Below, one piece after another: positions 1 through 10,833 of a stretch of DNA of 64,000 bases. Position numbers and translations under genes: made by a program. The notes beneath the pieces are model-generated. The model saw only the letters and a program-made list of their open reading frames with translations, was not told where the DNA came from and did no database searches. How positions within the stretch are numbered: position 1 is the stretch's first letter; each line of letters begins with the position of its first letter. Origin of the DNA: Hirudinaria manillensis (Eukaryota > Annelida > Clitellata > Hirudinida > Hirudinidae); assembly GCA_034509925.1 (NCBI GenBank), contig CM067531.1:3417501-3481500 (forward strand), given 5' to 3'.

Positions 1-895
1 TTTCAATTTTCTTCCCAGAATATTCTTTGGTAACAAGTAACAATTACAATAATCCATCTTGCTTTCTTCGTAATAATACACACGAGTGCAGTACTTCCAT
101 TTTCTAAGACCACTTTAAAATTATTTTCTATTCAATGTTATGGTCCCAGACTTTACTCATCTATATCTCAATCCAAAGATATATTCAATTGCCATCCTGT
201 CTCTTTAATATAGTTTATTTATTGTTTAAAAAATTGTATAGACAGTATTTGTTTGATACTGTATATTTATTCTGTACATAATTTCTTGTAAGCTTCCTAT
301 ACATATTGTTATGTCTTGGGTGTCTGATAGCGGAAGCCTGCGCTTTCTTAAGGTTGGCCCTTCGAATTTTATTAGATTTTGTATTATTGCTTTGTTTGTA
401 ACCGTTTTTGTTTTTATTTTTATTAAACCCTAAAAAATAATAAAAACGTTGTGCTTCTAAAAAGCATTATGCCCATATGAAAATATTTATCATTTTCACT
501 TCAAAGCAAGTCTAAATTTTGGCTATTTGATTTACTTCTAGGTCAGACAATACATTATTTGTATAAAAGCGACTTGTTTATTTTTCCCCATTTTGATGAT
601 GCTCCTCGAACCAAAACTCATGACTGCATGTTTTCAAATACATCAACACTTAAAAATGAAAGGTAAACCATTTTATTCAAGTATAAGGGCATAAAAATCC
701 ATATTGACTAGAAACATAAATATTTTTAAAAATTAAGTGTAGAATATATACTATAATTTCATTTAATAATCGCAAGAACGTACGGATTAAGGAATTTATG
801 ACCTGCTCCTATTCAGGCGCTTTTGACTTGGCTTTTGTCTCTTTAGCATCTGCTAACTCTATGGCATATTTTGTCTCTTTAGCATCTTTAGTTTT
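1..895. other. Intergenic / 3' flank of the WSC receptor gene
   Basis: AT-rich sequence with no open frame I can support. From 810 to 895 the minus strand continues in the tail reading frame beyond the stop (more K/D/A/E/T codons), so part of it is probably 3'UTR derived from former coding repeat. Confidence 0.5.
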
Positions 896-3800
896 TTAGA
901 TATCATCTCTAATTTGTTTATCATCTCTAATTTGTTTATCATCTCTAATTTGTTTATCATCTCTAATTTGTTTATCATCTTTAATTTGTTTATCATCTTT
1001 AATTTCTTTATCATCTTTTGTCTCTTTAGCATCTTTCTTCTCTTTAGATTTTATGTTTAATGTCAACGCATCCCTCTTGACAGCCTCCTGTTCAATGTTT
1101 TCGGAATCTTCATCAGAGGCTCTAAATGGACCTGAACACCTGGAACAGTCAACAATTCATTCATGGATTTGTCCAATGAGATCGAATTCGTTCATTTATC
1201 CTTGTAATATTATTTGCTTTGGCATGCACTGCTCATTATAATAGCAGGATTCTAGAATGCTTGCTGCTATTTATACATCTCTCATTCACATATTTAATGG
1301 TAAGAACATGACCCTACGAAGTACTTTATTATAATTGGCAATATAGCATAGTCGATTATCTAAATACATTTCAAGGAGTAAACGAATTAACCATAGTATG
1401 CTACCAAAGATGGCGATGGAACACCAAGGGAGAATAAATGGCAGGAACCTCCGCATTTTGAACAGGAACTCTCTTGCATAAGGGACTTCAACGCTTACTA
1501 AAAAAGAATAAAACATCAACTATTATTAGTTAGTAACTATTAAACAACTATTCATAAAATTATTATCATATTGTTAAATAGGTGTTATTATTATTATTAT
1601 TATTACTATTATCATTATTATTATAATTATTATTATATTACAATTAGATATCATAAAGATAAGTTCATTTCTTTTTTTTTTTTTTAATTTAAGAAAATTA
1701 AGTTATCGAATTGAAAAGTATTTTATATTATAAATGCTGTTTAATTAAATTAATCATTACGAAGCACTTTCGTTTGGAAAAAACTCTGTAACCATGTTGG
1801 CCATACTTCTTTCTGCGAGGCATGATGGTAATGTTGACTGGAAAACATAGGAAATTACCAAATTTATTTGCATTTCTCGTACAAGATATACTGTGATTTA
1901 CTTCATTGTGGGTTCGTTGAATGTTCATCTTGCATGTAATTATGCAAATAACCATTTAAATAAATTTGGGATTGAAGTGCATTGTGAAACATTGCATAAT
2001 AGTAAACAATATTTATTACGAAATAACTTAAAACTTCAATGATACCATCATTCAGTGAGAGCCAGGAAAAATTAAGCTTTAATTAATAACATTAATCAAT
2101 CAATTATTACCTATTCGATCCATGCAGTAATCCCCTCTGAAGTTAGGTTTGCATTTCCCATGACATCTTCCAAAGTTGTCGTACAGATGTGAATCACAGT
2201 TGAATAATTCACTGCACGCCATGGACTCGGATGATCCACCTCTGCAAGCTGTTGAAGGGAAGCATAGAAATATATTCGAAGGGTTTAGACATCAATGTCA
2301 TGCATTAGCAATAAGGCGCAAGTTGATGATTCAACCATGGACAGGCTTATATCTGCTTAGTTTCTGACTTTTACTAGCTGGCCGTCGATTTTCGTACAGT
2401 AATGAACAACACGTAGGTCTTTCAAATGCATGATTGCAAATGACCATCAAAATTAAAATTAAGAAATGTTTGGGACAATTTATTTTCCCGCTCCGATAGA
2501 ATTTTCTACTAAGTAGGATATATTTTCAAATCACAAACTGAATACGACGTCCGACGTTAATACCTTGCGCTATAAAATAAACGTGACGTTAAAGACGAGG
2601 AAAAAATATTTTATATAAACGATATTTTCCGATCTGCATTTAACAACATCAAAACATTTAATCTGGTGCAAAGAGTTAAAGAACAAAAGGTTACTATTCT
2701 TACTCCCATACACGGAAGCATGGTCTCTTCCGCCACAATATTGATGTCCGTCTCCCTTACAATACATTACACAGTGACTATGAGAGGGATGTTTCTGCTC
2801 AAATACTTCTTCGTCTACACATAGGCAGTGTGTTCCTTCCTATAGATAAGGTGCTATTGGCAGATCATCATTGCTAAACTAAATTCATTAATAGAAATAA
2901 ATTATTGCATCACCCTTCATTAAATGGCTTCCTATTGGTAGAATGAATAGGGGCATTTCAAATATTTATAGGAACATTTCTGCGAAGGAAAGTTTTACGT
3001 GCCTGTAACACGGCGTACCGGTATTTGTCGCAGAAACGGAGGCAACTCAATGGATCTACGGAAGCCTCCATTTTCGGTGTAGTTATGACGGTTGGATCCA
3101 ATTTGGCATAGCATCCTTTATAGTAGGGCAGTGGAATAGTGACTACATCAAAATTTAGTTTCGTTATTTCATTCCAAAAATTGTACTCTTTTATCATTTA
3201 CTTATAAACATGTAATTCTATCTCTAGGTTATGATAATGGAGGAAATGCTTAATGAATTATGGATAATAATAATAATAATATATAATATTGTAATAATAA
3301 GGAACCAAACTCAAGTAAACAGAAAAGACGTTCTTGCCGCCACAGTAGCGCAAGCCGTCGTCGCATTTGATGTCGCAGTCGTTTGTGGGCTCGAAATCCC
3401 TCATTCTCACGTTGTTTTCGCAGCCACAATATTTATTGTCCTATAATTAGTTATCCAAAAATATTATTATAGTGTTTGTCAAGTAATATCTGGAGACAAA
3501 CATATGCAGTATATAATATAATTATGATGATGGTTAGGGTGATAGACACATCTTCTTGTATTGTAATAGTCTAATCTATAAATAGTTACAAACAGCTTTA
3601 AATGGCAGGAAACTTGTAATTCTTTTCAGTCATAGGGAGCCTTCTCTGGCTGCGCTATATAAATGATGATCGATTATGTAATGTTCACATATGTATAAGT
3701 ATGTGCGTAAGGCACTTCTTCACTCAAAGGTCCATTATATCACTAGAGAGAAGATGATTCAACTATCAATTGATTTTAAATACCTTAATTCCAACGAGCA

Positions 3801-5522
3801 TAAAACTACTTTTAAGGCATTTCAGCTGACATTTTTCCCAAGCAATGGTTTCCGGATCTAAGGCGAAATTTGAAAAACAGCCTTGATAAATCAAAGAATG
3901 TCCGTTTATAGATTCTCCTAAAAATAATTTATTAATATTAATCAGTAGTTAAACACTAAAATTACTAGTAACTCTGAGTTTCTTGTTAGACTAAAGACCT
4001 AGCTATCTGTTACGTTAATGTTTCTGAATATTAATCAGTTAACTTGTAAAACTAATTATTGCAATATTATTTATGTCCAAAATTATAATTCCAGTAATAT
4101 CAAAATCAACACACCCAGAGAATGGACTTCTACCTCGGAAGTATAATAATTATTGAGGCCATTTGCAAACACTAGAACTTCAGAAAAGACTTTGGCACTC
4201 GGTTGGCAATTGACTCTGTATTCTGTGGTGTTGAAATTGGTATGATGATATTCAGCACACGGAACAGTGTAACCACTTTCTTTTAGACTGACTTCGAAAG
4301 AATTTAAATCATCGCTTTCTCCTGAAAATAATAATTCAATGAAGGAATAGTTTAAATTTATTAAATAAATAAGATAATTACTAGTTGCTACTAGTTCTGA
4401 ATGAATGATTTTGTTTTAAACAAACCCGATAAACTCGAAAAAATGGTATTCTCAAGTTTTTCGTTATTAGCCTTGGCATAAATTGATAGTCTCCTATTTT
4501 GTACTTCGGTTTTTGAATTCTTTAAACTTATCTTAAACTTTGGTTAAACTGAGCATAAATTAATCTCATTATTTTTTGTTTTGATTTTGGAATAAACTGA
4601 TAAAATCTATAAATCAGGTTTCTGAAATTGAAAAGAAATTTGGAGTTTTCAGCTTTGTTAACAATTGAAATCTTACCGCTTCCATGTACAATTACGAACT
4701 GCACGTTGTAATGTTCTTCCAAGTAAATATGTATAAATGTTTTGTCGTAGTGCTGACAGTCTTTAGCTTCTAACAGTACTTTTTTTAAAATGTCACCATC
4801 CGTTAATTCTTTTATTAGCTTCTTATTGCAAACGTAACTATCTTTGCTGGACGCTAGGTTGAAGCCAGCAATCTCTGTATGTTAATAAGTGGTAGTTAAT
4901 ATTAAAAAACAATTCTTAAATAAAAAATAAATTAACTCTAAATAGTTCTAGAATAATGCTAATTATACATTTTTATTTTAAAAATTATAGTTTCTCATTT
5001 TCCATCTCGCTTTTTACGTAATACCATACCATAAAAATGGTCAATGATCATCGGTCACAGCACTTCAGCACAAGCTGGGTATCGAATCATTTCATTCGAG
5101 AACTTAAACTACTAAATTACTTTGATTACCATCATTGATTATATTAGTCAGCTCATCTATGATTGAAATTGATTGTAAGGACTGGTTGAAATGTGCATCC
5201 TACGTTAGCAGATGCGATTTCTCATTCAGGATCTTGTGTAGATAAGGCTATCTTTTCCTTACATATAGCTGGTGCATCAACTATTTTGGGGTCTTTAAAT
5301 TTTATTTAAATGAAAGATTACCTGTAATCTTTTGCAGTGTGCAAATAAAAGTAAATATGTCGCTAAGCTTTATGAAAGGCATAAACTTCTTATAACTAGA
5401 CTCAAATATGATAAATTTATGTAATGGATATTTGGAAAGTGATTTGTTTATTTTTTGTAATGACGTTACATTGCCATAGCGTTGTCCTAACATTATTGAA
5501 AAGTGTAATTGTGGATCAATTA
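896..5522 (-). CDS. WSC/EGF transmembrane receptor-like protein with F5/8-like domain (5' end not found)
   Basis: Ten phase-compatible exons run right to left: 5522-5322, 4874-4677, 4321-4115, 3917-3784, 3440-3311, 3187-3003, 2839-2704, 2248-2111, 1497-1318 and 1131-896. The first encodes an unrecognised segment. The next two give a jelly-roll domain resembling F5/8-type C or fucolectin, closing with the typical 'SEVEV'. Two WSC domains follow ([16 protein letters not shown] and [17 protein letters not shown]), each split by an intron at the same place. Then come an EGF-like module ([16 protein letters not shown]) and a membrane segment ([19 protein letters not shown]). The tail is acidic and basic, with repeats of K/R-DDKQI. 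The product is probably a surface sensor or carbohydrate-binding receptor, since WSC domains bind glycans. The signal-peptide exon was not located and should lie to the right of 5522. The intron 3002-2840 starts with GC rather than GT. The domain calls are solid; the biological role is inferred. Confidence 0.72.
900..1017 (-). repeat. 18-bp tandem repeat inside the receptor tail exon
   Basis: About six copies of an 18-bp unit (plus strand tttgtttatcatctctaa, with T/C variants). Read on the minus strand it stays in frame and encodes repeats of a six-residue D/K/Q/I/R motif. Further degenerate copies lie beyond the stop codon at 896-898, so the array once extended past the present C-terminus, or the stop is recent. 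Confidence 0.8.
1587..1642. repeat. (TTA)n-rich microsatellite
   Basis: Interrupted TTA/ATT triplet run within the intron between the EGF and membrane exons of the WSC receptor gene. Confidence 0.8.
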
Positions 5523-6434
5523 CTTCAATTAGTAAACACATAAACATTTATAAAACTTTATTGCAAAAGAATTGAAAAAATCAATTGAATTTCAAATAAA
5601 ATATTTGAAAAACCAAATTTATTGTTTTAAAATACATTTATTGTTTTCAAAACTGAAAACTACAAAGTTCCCTTAAATATTCATTTATAGGAGGCGAATG
5701 CTGGAGAATCGACCAATCACATCGGAGCAGACGGATCACGTGCTCGTGTTCAATGATAAGGTACCAATGTCTGTTGAATAGGAAAAGCAAGCTCTGTTGT
5801 CCACGTTGTTGTATTACATCGTTGGGATCAATCAATCAATCCATCCATCCATCCATCCATCCTCAAATTGTGATAATAGAAACGTTTTCTAGCACGCAAG
5901 CCAAACAAGGCATTCGAGTATACACAACGTGTTGCTATTGACGACGACTACGGCGATGGCGACGACGACTTTGGTTATGTTGTTGTTTGGTAATGTTATT
6001 TGATATTGTTGTTTGCTGATGTTCTCGTGCTGTTTAGGAAGTCCACTGCATTTTCTAGAGGAAATGAATTTTTAGACGCCATTTTCAGTTCCACTTGTGA
6101 TTCGAGTTGTAAACGTTTTAAAATAATTGTTTGCATATTTGTTTACGATTTTCAAACGAAGAATAAAACATTTTTTTTCATTAAATTTCACGATTTTATT
6201 GTTGAATTTCCGTCAAAAGTTACAAGCGACTGCAAGATTATCATTTCAAGGATCGAACGAATTCATCTGCAGTTCAAACGATCCAGGAAAGTGTGATAAC
6301 ACAAAAATACATGAAAAGAACTTAAAAGTTCAAAGTTCAAAGACCCAAAATTGAACCCAAAACGAAGTCAATGACCCAAATTAGAAGACACGAAGGATGT
6401 CTTGAAGAAGAAGTGGCAGGTTGCCATGACAACT
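5523..6434. other. Intergenic or 5' intron of the WSC receptor gene
   Basis: No supported gene. It holds a short (ATCC)n run at 5828-5862. The missing first exon or exons of the WSC receptor may lie here, but I could not recognise a signal peptide with a compatible splice site. Confidence 0.35.
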
Positions 6435-9400
6435 TCAGACGCTCTGGTAGTCCTTGCGCAGGCTGCATGCCAGAACCAGTGCCAGGATCAGACCGAGAAC
6501 CTGTGAGGTTGGAAGTCAAAGGTCATTAGTAAGGATTGAATTAATTGTGATTATTAGTCATAAAATAGAATTAATATTTGTCATTAATGATGGATTAATT
6601 AATAATCAAGGAATTGCTGTTACGTGGAAAATTATTTATAAGTTAGAATCGATGTAATAATTATGAAAATCATATTAATCATTTAATAAATGTCATTACA
6701 CGGATTATTATTAATAAATTCTGATTAATAAAATAATAAAATTAATAAGTTATAATTAAATGAAATAATAAATAAAATAATAAAATTAATAAGTTATAAT
6801 TAAATGAAATAATAAATAAAATAATTATATTAATAATTATTAATACCTTAATAACAAGGATTCCAATGGCCACTCCACCGAGCACAGCAATTTGACTCCC
6901 AACCAAGTCTTTCAGTTTCTGAGTGCACCCCTTTATAAATAAATAAAAAATTTTTAATAATTTTTATTTTCATCTTTAAATATTTGTAAATAGAATTGTC
7001 GGGAATTCTGTTAAAATACAGCCAAAATATAGTCCCCAATATTGAAACCATTAGTTACAAATTGAAAATGTTGTACTCAAATTATGAAAATAATTCATAG
7101 TTAATTATTAATCAATATTAATCACATGAAATAATAATAACAGTAATAAATAACAATAATAATAATAATAGTTTAAAATTAATATAATAATAATATTATT
7201 ATTTAATATAATAATTATTTTTGTTTTAGAAAGAATAATTAATATTATTATTAAGAACAACTCGCAACAATTTCTTTCGAAAACATTTTGCCCAAAAGCC
7301 AAAGACTTATTTTCAGGCATAATTTATTGCAGCACAAAAAATGCGAGGATGAAGACAGATTAGTGGAATAAAATAAAGTGATTTTAAGTTTTAATAACTT
7401 TATGAAATTTATAATTTAATTTTTTATTTATAATTAAATAGTTTTAATTTGTTATTTAAATGATTTTAATGTACTTTTATTTATTATTTAATTAGTTTTA
7501 TTAAATTCACTTTTTAAATAATTGTAATAAATTTGTGAAAAAAAAGTTCATCGACTTTCCTGTTCCTTAAAAAGAAAATAAAAAAATAACAGGAAATCAG
7601 GATATCCAGGATGGATGGATGGATGGATGGATGGATGGATGGATGGATGGATGGATGGATGAATGGATAGAGGAATGGAGGAATGGAGGGAAGGAGAGAC
7701 GGTGAGGGGGCGATTAGGATTGGAAAACCCAAATTTCAAATTGAACTTTCTTATTCCACAAGTGGAAAAAAACGAACGAATGGCTTCAAAAAGAGGAGAA
7801 TAACGTCAAAAAGCAACAGCCATGTTGGGACTTTTTTTAATGATTTATATTAAATATTTATGCATTCTTAAAGCAAAGCTTCACGTTTTCAATCCATACA
7901 CTCATCTTCCTTTCGGCTACCAGGGCTGACCCTCAGGGGTACGTAAACCAAATGAGTAACGAAGCGATTAAAAGTAATATCTCCAGGCCTGGCCATCCTA
8001 ACGAACACACGCGATAGAAACAGACGAGATGTTAAATTCAATGTACGACAACAAAACAAAAACAAAACAAAGCATATACACATACATATACATATACAAA
8101 TACATAAACAAAACAAAAGCATACTAACATCCTTGTAGACACTGACTCCTCCATTAGCCAAGGCTTTGTATCCACATCCTTTGGTGATGTTGTAGCAGCA
8201 ACTATCAGGAACGGAATCGGTTTGATTCAAGTAGTCGTTGTCCTCCCAATCCGTGTAGTTGTTCACACCGCAACATTTGAGCTGTCGATAGAAATTACCA
8301 TTTTAAAGTCATAATTAGTTACAGCGTTTATATAATTTTACACTGTGTAATTTAATTTAATTTAAATAATAATAGTATTATTTAATTACATAATTAGTTA
8401 ACAATAATAATAGTAGTAATAATGCTTTGTTTTTAATTCATAGTTTATTAATATGTATATATATACCGGTACAAAGAAAATGTAATTATTTATCAATTAT
8501 ATGTATAATTATTTTATTTATAATGATTAATTCATATTTATTATTAACACAATTATTAAATAATGCGTTACTTAAGCTTTTTCGAACAATTAAAATAAAG
8601 TTAATTTAACTTAATTTTAAAAAAATGTTATTTATAACAAAAAAAGTGTAAACAAAAAAGTCGAATGACCTTTTCCTGTATGACATTCCAAGTCATGGTG
8701 ACAGCGGTCCTGTTGTACTCATCAATGGTTTTTTCCATGCGATCCGCCAACTCGTTTTCAACCTGGAGACAAGATGGAGTCATGAATTCGTGTGTTCTAA
8801 ATATTAAGTAATAATAATAAGAAGAAGAACAATAATAATAGTAACAATAATAATAGCAATAATAATAGTAATTATAACAATAATAATAATGATAACATTA
8901 TTTAACTATATATATATATATTATTTAAATATATATATGTATAATTTGGCAAATTGTGCATATAAGTTTTCTGATTTTGTTCAGGCGAGGGGTTCGCCCG
9001 TGCCTTATATAATAATAATATTACTAGTTGGGGTTTGTGCCAATATCTGAGATTACGTGTGTCAAAAGTTACCTCGTTTCTGGACACGTAGAGGGCAGCA
9101 TATCCAGCCACTTGGAGAACGATGATCAATCCGAGGAACACAGAATACTGAGGATAAAATGTAACTCGAATTATTTCATTAATTCATTAATTTATTAATT
9201 CATTAATTTAATCAACTATTCAATCGTTCATTATTCATTCAACTTTCCAATCAATCAACTACTCATTCAACCGATCGACCGTAAAGTTCAACGAACCGTG
9301 ACGAGCATTCCATAGCTCTCCTTGATGGCACCACAGTAACCTAGGAAAGAGACGAGCGAGATGACGACGCCAACGACGATGAGGAAGATGGCGGTTGAAT

Positions 9401-9820
9401 TCATCCCGCCGCTGAAGAAGTCAAAGTACTCTCTGAACTTCGTGGCAACCAGGGAACCAATCACGATCAGGGCTATTCCTGCCACCTGTCGTGCAGTTTG
9501 AAAGTTTTTAGGGAAACAAAAAGTGTTGTTATGCGTTCGAAGGTGTGCTCCAGGTGTCGATGTGGTTGCCTTTCTACGTGCTGTTGTGCGTCTCTATGTC
9601 TTGTTGTGTGTCTCTATGTGTATGTGTGTGTGTGTCTCTGTCTTTGGATTATCGTGTTTTCCATGTATTAATGCGCGTTTTTATGTTCCAAAGATGGATG
9701 CCAAGGTACAATAAGGTGAAAACTTACACGTATTTCTCAATCGAACTTAGTCGCTCTCTGGCAAAAATACAATACAGTCTGTCGTCATTGCAAAAGCATA
9801 TTCGTCTCTTTAGTACACAA

Positions 9821-9873
<53 letters not shown>

Positions 9874-10802
9874 CCACTGTAATTATCTGATAAATAATTC
9901 GTTCTTTCATTTAACTGCATGCAATGTTTTATGCGTAACAACGTCCTTTTTAAATCAATGTCTCTGACTTCACAGTACAAGTTCGACAACAAATCAATTT
10001 GTTGACAGCATGTTGTTGATGTTGTTGTTGTTGTTGCTGCTGCTGCTGTTGCTAGAGAGTTGTTTTGACGTTTTGCATCACAACAAATACATATGCAAAT
10101 AAGGTAAACACGGACACGAAAACACATACAAACACATACATGCAAATACTAACAAATACAATAAACGTTCTTTAGAACTGCTCTTAAGAACGAGTCAAAT
10201 GTTCCGAGATGTAATCCTTGATTTTTAAAAAAATACATTGAATTATAAATAATAAACATCTGGAAAATCTAATTTTCAACAATTCTTTGAAATAGTTGTT
10301 ATTGTTTGTGATTATACAATAATTCCTTTCTAAAATGATCAATTGTCGTTCATTATTTCAGCAGCAACAACAACAACAACAAACAACATCAAACAACGGC
10401 CCATTCACATTCGCTTGTTCGTTCATCGAATAGTTTTGTTGCATTTGTTTCGTAATTCAAACAACTTAATAAGTTAAAATGTACGTGTTTAAAAATTATT
10501 ATTATAACAATTTTATATTTTAACACATTAGATTTATATTAGTTACATTATATTATATTGAATTGACGTGAAAATTATATTAAATTTACAGCAGAAAGTA
10601 CTGCCAAGTCATTATTACTCATTAATCTCTTCTCGAATCATCATCATCATCATCACCATCATCATTACCATAACCATAACCATCATAACCACAACCGTCG
10701 TCAGCAGAAGCATCATCATGACCAAGGTCATCATCATCTTCATCATCACCATCATAATAACCATCATCATCATCATCACCGTCATAACCTCAGCCGTCAC
10801 AT

Positions 10803-10833
<31 letters not shown>

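Noticed and set aside
1728..1955. Cys/Lys-rich minus-strand frame considered as a receptor exon
   Set aside because: The EGF exon (ending G|GT) and the membrane exon (starting TA) already join in phase 1; inserting this segment breaks the frame and adds no recognisable domain.
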